From NCBI GenBank assembly GCA_014885115.2, contig WKLE02001601.1:1-10304 (forward strand): 10,304 nucleotides of DNA, read 5' to 3'. Below the pieces are notes generated by a model. The model was not told the DNA's origin and ran no database searches. It saw only the letters and a list, made by a program, of their open reading frames with translations. Source of the stretch: Asterionellopsis glacialis. Taxonomy: Eukaryota > Bacillariophyta > Plagiogrammaphyceae > Rhaphoneidales > Asterionellopsidaceae. The position numbers and the translations under genes were made by a program. Shown in pieces: positions 1 to 7,681 of the stretch (within the stretch, counting starts at the first letter, position 1; every line of letters begins with the position of its first letter).

Positions 1-506
1 GGAAACAAAAAAAGGGGAGGGTGAGGATGAGGGGACACCCGGAAGTGAAACGTCAGAATACCATGACAAATAATGTGTACCATTATTATTTTTCTACTAT
101 ATATTTATATCTAGGTTCATCAGACTATTTTTTACGTAATTGTACCAGTATGTCTGATTGTCGCAAGATACGATTTTTTTCTTGGTTGACATGCACGTGT
201 AATATCGCGGCGAATCGACAAAGATTAAAAAAATGGTATTTACACACTACAATCAACCAACACGAATACAACAAGCCTCCTAATGCATCGAACGTACCCA
301 TGCCAGAACCTCCATGTTTAAAAAAAAAAATACGAAAAAAAAAGAACTTGGGGCTTGAAATATGATTAATTGTTGTTTTGTTGTCAAAGAAGCTGCTTTT
401 TTGTCAATGCACACAATTACCAAATTCAGTCAATAATCAACTGTTTTGGAGGCTAATATTGTTCAATCCAACTGACACAATGATGAAAAATTGAACCTTA
501 TCATCA
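1..506. other. Left-edge region without a recognisable gene
   Basis: No supportable gene is visible. The longest open frame (plus strand, to about 365) has no internal ATG with a recognisable domain after it and is rich in Lys/Asn/Tyr as expected from AT-rich noncoding DNA. Positions 1-337 carry about 14 CpG dinucleotides, an ordinary density, and then CpG stops for about 250 bases, so the edge of the CpG-poor block probably lies near 340-365. A-runs occur at about 320-345. This could be a promoter or UTR of a gene outside the window, but nothing here proves it. Confidence 0.4.
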
Positions 507-533
507 TTGTTAGTAATAAAAGGGTTTATTGTT

Positions 534-752
534 ATGTTTTTGGTGATTTGCCACCCATTGTCAATGTGCCATGCAGCAGGTGCTGCAGTTGCGGCAGTTT
601 CGCAGGCATATCTCATTCAAAAATGTGATTCGTGCAGAATTGTTCCTAATTTTCTGGATGCATTAGGCCTGTCAGATTCCATTATGGGGTTAGTACAGAA
701 TTTAGTACAAACAGGCTCTGAAGCAGAACAAGTAAAATTCAGTTTTCATTGA
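534..752 (+). CDS. Possible small secreted protein, 72 aa, unidentified
   Basis: An ATG-initiated 72-residue frame ends in TGA. I do not recognise it. The first roughly 20 residues (MFLVICHPLSMCHAAGAA) are hydrophobic and end in small residues, resembling a signal peptide with a possible cleavage after the Ala-rich stretch. The mature part contains two Cys in a CDSC motif and an amphipathic stretch DALGLSDSIMGLVQNL. The frame remains open for 9 codons upstream of the ATG. It lies at the left part of the CpG-poor block but keeps three CpGs of its own. It may equally be a chance ORF or an exon fragment: length alone is not significant in AT-rich DNA. Confidence 0.22.
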   Translation: MFLVICHPLSMCHAAGAAVAAVSQAYLIQKCDSCRIVPNFLDALGLSDSIMGLVQNLVQTGSEAEQVKFSFH

Positions 753-1159
753 AAATAAGTAAACATAATACTAATAAGATTTTAAGTATAAAAAAATTAT
801 GCATACACAAAATAGAAAAAACCATGCCCATCCAAAATCCAACATGCCATATAAGAAATTTTTTCAAGGATTCAAACATGAGCTACTATGGATAATGCTA
901 AAGTTGACTATCAAATGATGTTCGGTGACCATGCCATAACCGAAGACTACTTTTGAATTCCCTTGACCAACAAGAGCAAGGAATCCGCACGTGGTTTCAT
1001 CTCAAAAAGGGGTGAATGTAAGATTGGACCAAGAGAGTGTTCCCTGTCCAAGGAAGTAGAACCTGGGGCATTGGACCCTTGCACCTTTTGAGGGTTTACC
1101 TCAAGTGGGTGGATGCAGTCGGCGGTGCGGGCATGGGATGATGAAGGGGGAGTTTCTGT
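753..1159. other. Flank downstream of the retrotransposon fossil
   Basis: No independent gene is seen. On the minus strand the last frame of the adjacent retrotransposon fossil stays open for 70 codons after its apparent TAA stop (1160-1162) and ends at TAG 947-949. This stretch may be the 3' UTR of the element or a C-terminal extension behind a decayed stop. Positions 753-940 are AT-rich and featureless to my eye. Confidence 0.35.
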
Positions 1160-1920
1160 TTAGAAACATGCTAGACCCAGCCCTGTCCCGTCCTCCCATT
1201 GTGGTGGACGGACCAATATGAGCTCCACAGGGATGCAACTGCCTCAGAGACAGTGGTGGGTTGCCCAAACAGTAGCAATACTGATACAGGACTTGACCCA
1301 GCAGTAGGTGTGGCCATAGGGGTGTCACCATTTCAAGGAGAGTGGCCTCATGACCCAACAATCCATCAGTCAAAAGAACAAATGGGGTGAAATGGCAACG
1401 TTGTTGGAGGCATTTCTCCAGGTACTTGTTCTTCTTCTTGCATTCCTGTGTTGCCAGGACTTTGGTGGGGTCCTTGTTCTTGCAATAGGATTTGGCATCA
1501 GTGTCATTGACGTGAACAATGCATGTGTCCGTCTGAGTCCAAAGGCCTTGGATGAGGAGGTCCCCACGTTTGTCAACATCATTCCCGAAGGTAGGTGAGT
1601 CATGGTGGTTTTGGAGGTTGTCAGCATGTTCACCAAAAAAAAGCAATTGCCCGACTTGTGTTGATTAGTGCTTTGTCCTGAACCTTCAAAGGGGCAAATG
1701 CCAAACGAGCAAGGTAGCCCAGTTCATCACGGATCTCATTGTGATGGAAGATGACCAGGCCACCCTTCTTGCAGCCTAGGGCATGCTGAAGGGTGAATTG
1801 GTGGGTACAACCATCACAGGTCTTGGGGAGTTGTAGGTCTGTGTCATACCAGAGCTTAAAGGCATTATGGAACTTGTCCAGGGAGAGGTTGGTGCAACTT
1901 TTTCTTGGGGGGCGGCGCAT
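1160..1920 (-). pseudogene. Non-LTR retrotransposon reverse-transcriptase C-terminus, degenerate and 5'-truncated
   Basis: The region carries the segment that follows the RT domain in a widespread family of LINE-like elements. In the first frame (1920 to about 1630) there is a Cys/His cluster C-x2-C-x7-H-x3-C (CDGC...HALGC) followed by KKGGLV and HNEIRD, the most diagnostic part. A shift at a run of eight T (plus-strand A run 1635-1642) moves to a second frame (about 1640 to 1330) with RGDLLIQGLW, DTDAKSY, a basic KVLATQECKKKNKYLE segment, HFTPFV and DGLLG. A second shift near 1325 gives a third frame (1330 to 1160) with PYGHTYCWVKS, an in-frame TGA at 1244-1246 and QWEDGTGLGL near the end. 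The RT catalytic core is missing, and stops lie just upstream of 1920, so this is a dead, truncated copy. Family identity is from remembered motifs. Several positions where I expect Arg are Trp, Cys, Gln or stop, consistent with CpG decay. Confidence 0.72.
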
Positions 1921-3066
1921 TCACTCCCAGACATTTTACAAAAGTTGGTACCCCCTACAAGCTGATTTTTCTAATTATGCAAACTTGCAAACTTACAAAC
2001 TTGCAAGAATTTTATTGGATTGCTGTGTACACCATTTTGTTGAAATGAATAAAGAACAGCAAGTGTACAATGCAACAACAATCACCCTAATGCACTGTTA
2101 GTATCACTGATGACTACAACAATCAACTCAATGCTGTTTAGTAATTTCTCACTTGCCTTACAGTTATAAAAAGATTCCAATTTTGTGGTTTATTGTTGTA
2201 GTGCTTTGAGTCATGTGTGTGTTTTGGGTTGTGTTTGTGTTTCCAGTCATGTGTACATCCTAGCAATTGCAGAATTCCCTGGAATCAAGAGTCCATGTTA
2301 ACTGTAAACATTATTTTCTCCAGGACTATAACAGTATTCAAAATTTCTCTCTTGTCTCTAAATTTGGCTCTCTTCTACTGATTCTTTCTCAATTTTCTCT
2401 CATTTTCAGCTCCCTCCAACCCAACCAGCAGCTTCTTCTTTGGTTTCTTTTGCAGTCATCACAACTATCATATCACCACCTGACCTACTGTTGGTCATAC
2501 TGCTGTTGTATCCTGATGCTGATTGCACCAGTGATACAGATTCTTCATTCTGATCCACCAGACCCTCTGTATTGCAGTTGCAGACCAATTCATAAGTTTC
2601 TGACCAGTTCTTTCAGCTACTGACAACCTTCAAGAACAATGTATCTTGCCCACACAGTCATCCTCTTAGTGGTCTTCCTTGGCTCAAGTCTTCCTTCCTA
2701 TGTTTTGTGGCTTAGGTCCAACCACAAACACAGATTGAATTGCAATCCATTGAAGGATGCAATAATTGTTTACTTCAAAGATATGAACTACACTCCCTCT
2801 TGTAGGACACTTTTGAGGATGGATGTTGTGTGGACAAGCACATGGACACTCCAATTTACCTTTTACTAATATTTCCTGAATATTTACTTCTTACTAAATT
2901 GCCGGATCTTCTCCAGATTAAACTAAATCTCATAACTTACATCACCAAATCAAAGTCTTCTTTTCTTTTGTGAGTTGTTTGTCTGATTGCTGTGTTGTGC
3001 TGCAGTTGGCACCAGCAGCATAGGGCAAGCTATGGAGATACTATCATAGGTGTATGTTCCAACTAA
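1921..3066. other. CpG-free intergenic or decayed repeat DNA
   Basis: No recognisable gene. There is no CpG at all from about 1917 to 2903. The plus strand is G-poor between about 2270 and 2900, which lowers the number of TAG and TGA triplets and produces long open frames by composition. These include a 118-codon frame at 2267-2623 (it opens with TTG and is Leu/Ser/Tyr-rich) and a 76-codon ATG frame at 2639-2869 with a hydrophobic start. Neither shows a domain I know. A short direct repeat of AAACTT/GCAAAC units lies at about 1980-2007. Part of this may be more of the degenerate material seen to the right. Confidence 0.35.
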
Positions 3067-4857
3067 CTTCTGTTAGAACAAACACGGTTGTCCAATGATA
3101 ATGCATCTTCAATAATTTCTTCTCCTTCTCCAACCAGACTTCCTGTCATTTCATTTACACCTGCCACCTAACTTCCTTTCTTACATTCTGCCAAGCCATC
3201 AAATAAAGCCATGCACAGGTCTTTGAGTGAAGACATTCTAAATTCATTTAATGTAACTCTAGTTCTGTCATCCTCCACCACTACTGATTCTCCAACACCC
3301 ACTTCTTCTGTTACTTGAAGAACCTGTTCATCTGACTCTGCTCCTTCTTCTGTTCCCTTGTCAATTGCAAACTAATGCATGATTCCATGGCTGATGGGCT
3401 CTGATATCCATCACCTTAATATGGAAGAAATATTTCAATTACCACCAAATATAAATCATCCTGTCAAAATTTATGTCCTTTTCTGAAACATACTCATGAC
3501 AAGCAATAAATACTATTCAAACATGGTTCATTATCCTTTATTCCATTTGAATTTGAATATGCTGTAGTTACTATTGTTTGGAAGCAAGTTAAGCATGATG
3601 ACAAATATTATGCTGTTGTTTCTACAAATGACATCAACAGGGATAGTTCAGCTGTTGGCATAACCAAATGCAACATTTGAATGCTACTTGACCAATTCAG
3701 TAGATTGTCTGTCAATCTGTTTGACATCTGTGGGAACCTTCTTCCAAATTTCAAAACTCCAATTTGATATGTATCTCTCAATTCTTATGTCAATCAACAT
3801 CCAATCAAGTTCTTTAGTTCAAATACTTCTTTTGTCCAGAATGGTGCTAAGTCTCCTTCCACTGTAACTAAATTAATGTGACAGATATATTCTCAGTATA
3901 TTGGTGATGACCATTCCTTCTGGAAGCCTGCCATGAGAGAGAGATCAACTTGCAAAATACACCTACTAAAAGACAAACCCAAAGACAAATCCAACAGATA
4001 ACTGAAAAATATGATATTGATTTGAGTGACCCATTTATTGCATCTTTTATCCAAATGGTAGACTCTACCTTTTTCCAAGCTCTCCATTGATGTGAGGTTG
4101 AACTCTGTTATGCTGGAACCCCTTTACTTCCATTAACCAAAATGATAAGTTGGTAATTCACTTTTACTACAAGGCACCAACTGTTTACAATTTTATTCAT
4201 TTGTTGCCTGTCAACTGTCAGTATCCAACAATTAAGAACATTAGTGCCAGTAACAAGAAGAAATTGAATCAACCTTTAGTACGTTGTTGGTACCAAAGAT
4301 AGGTTACACTTTTTGAATTTCTTGCAATGACTTGCCAGCACAATTTTTTATGTCTATGCAATTGGGCAAAGATCCTTTTTTATCTAATTTTGTCAGGGGT
4401 ATCCTAACTGCAAGTGGATCAATTACCACCAATTTAGGTTGTGCCATTGCTGATAGGACCTTTTGAGACCATTTGCATTTGAGTTACAAAGAAGACAGAC
4501 AATCTGTGCTTTCCAAACTAAAACAATTATGTTATCACTTTGAAATAATCATCATGTCTTCAATCAAAAGGAGAAACATAATGGACACAATTCTACCAGT
4601 TGAACAGGTACAAGTTGATTTTGTTGGCCCATCCTGGCTACTGATCAAAACTGGCTGTCACCTTTAAAATGCCCTCCACGGGCTGAATTATTGTATACAA
4701 ATCCAAGTTTTCCTTCACCACCATACTTTCCCCAACTAGAACTTCCATCAATAGTCTCTCATCTGTACCTTGGATGAACTTCCCATCAATCACATGTACA
4801 AATGGTGCATGATTGTGGGCTCATTTTGAGCTCATGAGGAGACTTGCACCAAATGTT

Positions 4858-5157
4858 TCAAAAATCATTGTTGATAATTTTGTTAATGGATGACTGGACC
4901 TCAGATGATAGATTGGATACATGCAGAGTAGAAGGCCAAATCAGCTGTTGCATTGATGTACCACTGTTACAATCAGATGACATTGGGTTATGTTGGTGAT
5001 GATCCCTGTGGCGGTGTTGGTGGAGGGAGATGCTGTCTGATGAGTGTTCTTTTGTGGCTGTTAGTACCTGTTTGTATGTGGTTTGTACAGGTACTATAGA
5101 AAAAAAAACAAGAGAAAAAAATAGAGAAACTCTGAGTTCAGATGGGAAAGACTCCAT
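4858..5157 (-). CDS. Doubtful 99-aa ORF opposite the decayed tract
   Basis: An ATG-initiated minus-strand frame with no internal stop. After 9 residues there is a hydrophobic stretch (VSLFFSLVFFSIVPV) that could pass for a signal peptide, then a His/Ser/Gln-rich middle (HQHRHRDHHQH) and no known domain. It overlaps the coding-like plus-strand frame at 4619-5197 and its composition looks like the reverse complement of another frame. Roughly a few such ORFs are expected by chance in 10 kb of this composition. I list it because it is the longest ATG-initiated uninterrupted frame of the CpG-poor block, not because I believe it is expressed. Confidence 0.12.
   Translation of the reverse strand: MESFPSELRVSLFFSLVFFSIVPVQTTYKQVLTATKEHSSDSISLHQHRHRDHHQHNPMSSDCNSGTSMQQLIWPSTLHVSNLSSEVQSSINKIINNDF
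5062..5096. repeat. 10-bp perfect inverted repeat
   Basis: TAGTACCTGT at 5062-5071 is matched by ACAGGTACTA at 5087-5096 with a 15-base spacer, giving a 10-bp hairpin stem. The right arm contains TGTACAGGTA (5084-5093), a 10-mer that recurs in the second inverted repeat at 5907-5948. It may be a transposon terminal motif or chance palindromic DNA. Confidence 0.6.
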
Positions 5158-5257
5158 TTCACAGGGGAGTAGAATAAGAGGCGATTTTTACCCTATGTAA
5201 TGGGCATTGAAAAACACTTCTTAATTCTACAACTGCTGGGAAGTGGGTCATGTGTTT

Positions 5258-5376
5258 CATGTTGTGTGTATGTTTTGTTGCTGTGTGTGTGTTTTGTTGC
5301 TGCATGGCTGTGTGTGTCTGTGCATATGCATGTCTGTGTCTGTGTCTGTGTCTGTGTGTAAGTGTCTGTATGTGTT
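5258..5376 (+). repeat. TG-rich microsatellite with (TGTCTG)n core
   Basis: A low-complexity stretch of TG and TGTCTG units: the most regular part is TGTCTG repeated at about 5331-5358, flanked by TGTGTG runs and by two copies of GTTTTGTTGCTG about 18 bases apart (near 5273 and 5291). It creates long but meaningless open frames on both strands (Cys/Val/Ser on plus, His/Thr/Gln on minus). Excess TG fits the CpG-depleted surroundings. Confidence 0.8.
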
Positions 5377-5711
5377 TTGCTGGAGGAAATTGATTGCAGC
5401 ATTCTTTTTGGACTCAAATGACTGAACTTGATTGGTGAATGAAAAAAAGTTCACAAAAAAGTTGGCATCTGAAGAGATCCCAAAGCCAAAAAAACTTTTG
5501 AATAAATTTGCATGTGAACTTGGCATTACAAATTATCCTAACCCCAGGAGTGGCCTGATGATGGAAGTGGTCCCTGATAGTGCAAGTTGGCCCCGCTAAA
5601 TAGTTTGCAAGTTCACCAAAAAAGTAGTTTGGACAGCCCCTAAGAAATGCAAAGTATCCCTATGTGTTTCTGCTCAAAACATGGTGATATCCTGTGGTGC
5701 TGGAGGAAAAA

Positions 5712-5844
5712 CCCTCAGAAAAAGTCCAGGAACCCTGTTCCTTTTCTGAATCCATTGGGTTATATTACGTGTTTTCCCTGGTAATGAAAATGAATGAAAA
5801 AGAACCAAAGGTTCCTGGACTTGTTCCAAGTGTCTTTTTGAGGG
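5712..5844. repeat. Imperfect inverted repeat, possible MITE remnant
   Basis: A 13-bp perfect core AAGTCCAGGAACC at 5722-5734 is inverted as GGTTCCTGGACTT at 5810-5822. Outer matches CCCTCA (5712-5717) and TGAGGG (5839-5844), and inner Pu/Py matches around GTTCCTTTTC and GAAAAAGAAC, extend the arms with small indels. The loop is about 45 bases. The size and structure resemble a miniature inverted-repeat element or a folded-back duplicate; no transposase is present. Confidence 0.6.
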
Positions 5845-5906
5845 AAAAAAATATGTACCAGTGGTTGTGTAGAAAGTACGGATGCTCTCTTTATTACTGA
5901 TGAGCT

Positions 5907-5948
5907 TACCTGTACAAGTACTCTTCTTTCTATACATATGTACAGGTA
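5907..5948. repeat. 10-bp perfect inverted repeat sharing the TGTACAGGTA motif
   Basis: TACCTGTACA at 5907-5916 pairs with TGTACAGGTA at 5939-5948 across 22 bases. The same 10-mer occurs at 5084-5093 in another inverted repeat about 850 bases to the left, so the two structures may share an origin. Confidence 0.6.
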
Positions 5949-6275
5949 TTTATCAGTGCATCCCATATCATATCCTCTTATTTTTTGTCTGCTGGCTTAC
6001 AGAACTTGATAAAACTTGCTTTGCATCACCATTGACAATGCTGGAGCAACACGCGGCAACAATGCAGCTAAGCACTTCTGTGCAACCTTATTGCTGCTGT
6101 GCATTTATTGATTGTATGGAATCATGCTGGTAAATTGTTGTGTTCTGAAAGTGTCTTGGAGACTAATTTGTGCTGCTTTGTGCTGTGTTCAATGAAACTT
6201 GTTTTTCAAGTGTTTTTGAGTGTTCTTTGTGAACGTACTGTCAATGTCTTGCCATCACAAATATTTCTTCTCTAA

Positions 6276-6467
6276 CATTGCTGTCTCCTGCTTGTCTTTA
6301 GCTCAATTTTATCACACATGAGACATGGTGAGGGCATCAAAGTCAGTATTGAAGGAAAAGGGGCACCACTACTGCATGCTAGTATTTTTGACAAAGTATT
6401 TGTCACACAAGCATACAATGCAACAATCAATTGGAGTCTTCTACCTGTAACAGTGTTTTTTAGTTGA
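6276..6467 (+). CDS. Short coding-like open frame, unidentified
   Basis: A 63-codon stop-free run (from after TAA 6273-6275 to TGA 6465-6467) with an ATG at 6318 giving 49 residues. The composition is protein-like, with GEGIKVSIEGKGAPLLH and DKVFVTQAYNATINWSLLP, rather than low complexity. It ends a few bases inside the left end of the tandem duplication at 6462, so its end may have been created by that rearrangement. An acceptor-like TTTAG at about 6297-6301 lies near its left end. I do not recognise the protein; it could be an exon fragment, an element remnant or chance. Confidence 0.18.
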   Translation, partial: HCCLLLVFSSILSHMRHGEGIKVSIEGKGAPLLHASIFDKVFVTQAYNATINWSLLPVTVFFS

Positions 6468-6685
6468 TTAATAATCTGGAAAATTAGTACAGTTGTATTC
6501 AATATTTTGTGTAGATTGTTGTGGGTGGATTGTTTTCAAAATGGCCTCCTTGAAAAGAAATGATTTAATAAGTTGATTGATAATTTGAAAATTTGTACAG
6601 TTGTCTTCAATCTTTTGTGTAGATTGTTTTGGTTGGATTGTTTTTAAAATGGCCTCCTTGAAAAGGAACGATTTAATAAGTTGAT
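6462..6685. repeat. Tandem duplication, two copies of about 108 bp
   Basis: Two adjacent copies with a period of 108 bases. For example, ACAGTTGT..TTCAAT starts at 6489 and 6597, and GATTTAATAAGTTGAT starts at 6562 and 6670. The copies differ at scattered substitutions and one small indel near the left end, so the duplication is not recent. Because 108 is a multiple of three, the minus strand shows a repeated 36-residue open frame (LIKSFLFKEAILKTI twice), which I take to be a by-product. Confidence 0.88.
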
Positions 6686-7150
6686 AGAGTACCATGATTT
6701 TAGGATTTTGGTTGGATACTACTGTGACACAACAATTTCCTTACAAAATATATAACAACCAATCAGTTTTGTATCATATTCTCTTACTGTGCTGTAGATT
6801 CTTTATTGAGGGTCCCACAGGGCTGATTGTCAAATATTGGTATTTAAAATGTTGTCACTGGAATCATTGAAGCCAGTAAGATATCTAAATACAAAAAAAA
6901 TGCATCTACTGTATTTACCAAAACTCAACAATCAACCAATTTGATTACAATAATTTAGTTTCCTGGTTTTCCTAACTTAATTTATTCCTGTGCCATGTTA
7001 CTCTAGTTGATTGTTATTCTTGTAAGTTTGCTGTTGATGCTGATATCTCATCATTGTGATGACAGCAGATTTTTTTGTTCCTCTGCTTGAAGTTTAGCAT
7101 TGATTTTTTCTACTTCTTTTTTGTGTGTACAAAAAAATTGTACCACATTC
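6686..7150. other. AT-rich CpG-free region, no gene seen
   Basis: No CpG occurs between 6670 and 7377. Several short CAATCAAC or GTTGATTG motifs are present (for example near 6929 and 7006) and recur elsewhere in the window, but they are too short to call a repeat family. No domain or RNA gene is recognised. Confidence 0.35.
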
Positions 7151-7345
7151 ATGCAGGGATGGAACTACCTGCTAATGCAGCAGTATCATGCAAAAAAAGG
7201 CATCAATGAAATGACAATGATGACCACAATCACATCAGAAACAAAAATCAGCAATCAACAAAATGAAAAAAGGTGGAAAGAGAGAGTAGTCATTATTATT
7301 TTTATGCTAATCCATTTGCTGCTGATCTATTGCCACCTTCCATGA
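7151..7345 (+). CDS. Doubtful 64-aa ORF with C-terminal hydrophobic segment
   Basis: An ATG frame of 64 residues. The middle is Thr/Met/Asn-rich with a charged stretch (NQQNEKRWKER), followed by VVIIIFMLIHLLLIYCHLP, about 19 residues that would span a membrane. No family is recognised. It ends about 30 bases before the first CpG of the right-hand region. A tail-anchored micropeptide is imaginable, but chance is likelier. Confidence 0.14.
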   Translation: MQGWNYLLMQQYHAKKGINEMTMMTTITSETKISNQQNEKRWKERVVIIIFMLIHLLLIYCHLP

Positions 7346-7492
7346 TTATGCACAAGTTTTCATTGATCCAGCTTGTTCGTTGTCGTGGGATACAAATTAT
7401 GAGATTTTGGTGAGAACTGAATTTAAAAGAGTTTTGATTTTCCCCGGGTTTGTCTCAAAATACTGTCAACAATTTCATGTGTATCCGAATTC

Positions 7493-7681
7493 AAATTTTG
7501 ACATTTTCAAATAATATTCACACACGTAATATAATACTATAATAAAGCAAGCAGAGATTCAGAAAAAAATAAGACCACTTCTGAGATTAAATTTTGACAT
7601 TTTCAAATAATATTCACACACGTCATATCATACTGTAATAAAGCAAGCAGAGATTCAGAAAAAAATAAGACCACTTCTGAG
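7493..7681. repeat. 96-bp tandem repeat, two copies, upstream of the sulfotransferase
   Basis: Copy 1 begins with AAATTTTGACATTTTC at 7493 and copy 2 at 7589, so the period is 96 bases. Both run through AAGCAAGCAGAGATTCAG to CACTTCTGAG (7681 at the end of copy 2). I see only three substitutions between copies, all inside the stretch after CACACGT (taatataatacta versus tcatatcatactg), so this duplication is young compared with the one at 6462. One substitution turns ACGTAA into ACGTCA in copy 2. It lies about 380 bases upstream of the gene start. Confidence 0.95.

Larger units (their letters stand above)
3067..5599 (+). pseudogene. Long tract of broken coding-like frames, unidentified (possible decayed mobile-element ORF)
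   Basis: Plus-strand open runs follow one another with frame changes. Frame 1 covers 3067-3564; it is Ser/Thr-rich, then has NHPVKIYVLF. Frame 3 covers 3510-3998 and contains WKQVKHDDKYYAVVSTND. Frame 2 covers 3911-4153, with a Gln/Arg-rich then KYDIDLSDPF segment. Frame 1 covers 4102-4299, frame 3 covers 4317-4664 (LGKDPFLSNFVRGILT), and frame 2 covers 4619-5197 and 5225-5596, ending FACELGITNYPNPRSG then TAA. I tallied in-frame stops in 3067-5197, leaving out those ending a run at a frame change, and found 12 TGA and 2 TAA. TGA is what CGA (Arg) codons become when methylated CpG decays. Caveats: I chose frames to minimise stops, individual 50-60 codon runs are expected by chance at this base composition, and parts of the minus strand are also open. 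I recognise no domain. Confidence 0.33.
5600..6275. other. CpG-poor region without a recognisable gene
   Basis: Apart from two inverted repeats listed separately, I see only short open frames on both strands, many of them mirror images of one another because of the inverted repeat at 5712-5844. About 6120-6290 is strongly enriched in TG and TTG. It ends in a pyrimidine-rich stretch with TTGTCTTTAG (6291-6300 region) that would serve as a splice acceptor, but no matching upstream exon is evident. Confidence 0.35.

Noticed and set aside
21..365. 114-codon plus-strand open frame at the left edge
   Set aside because: Starts with GTG, shows no domain, and its Lys/Asn/Tyr bias and A-run ending look like noncoding AT-rich DNA.
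2267..2623. 118-codon plus-strand open frame
   Set aside because: Begins with TTG, Leu/Ser/Tyr-rich low complexity, and lies where the strand is G-poor, so stops are rare in several frames at once.
3543..3640. Resemblance of WKQVKHDDKYYAVVSTND to the piggyBac transposase WKD...LLSTNHD segment
   Set aside because: The expected downstream NxxMGGVD-type motif and the DDD catalytic context could not be found in any frame.
3893..4087. Minus-strand 64-codon ORF, plus further open minus-strand runs at 3870-4290 and near 4310-4480
   Set aside because: Trp/Cys/Ile/Val-rich composition typical of antisense of a coding-like tract; kept only as a reason for caution about the plus-strand interpretation.
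4590..4660. Resemblance of QVQVDFVGPSW to a retroviral-type integrase core
   Set aside because: No HHCC zinc motif, no D,D-35-E spacing and no RNase H or RT neighbour in this tract.
5193..5526. Overlapping open frames on both strands across the TG microsatellite
   Set aside because: Produced by TG/CA repeats, which contain no stop codons in most frames; Cys/Val/Ser and His/Thr/Gln runs are not meaningful.
6468..6695. Minus-strand protein with two 36-residue repeats
   Set aside because: The repeat is a direct result of the 108-bp DNA duplication; no start context, domain or conservation supports translation.
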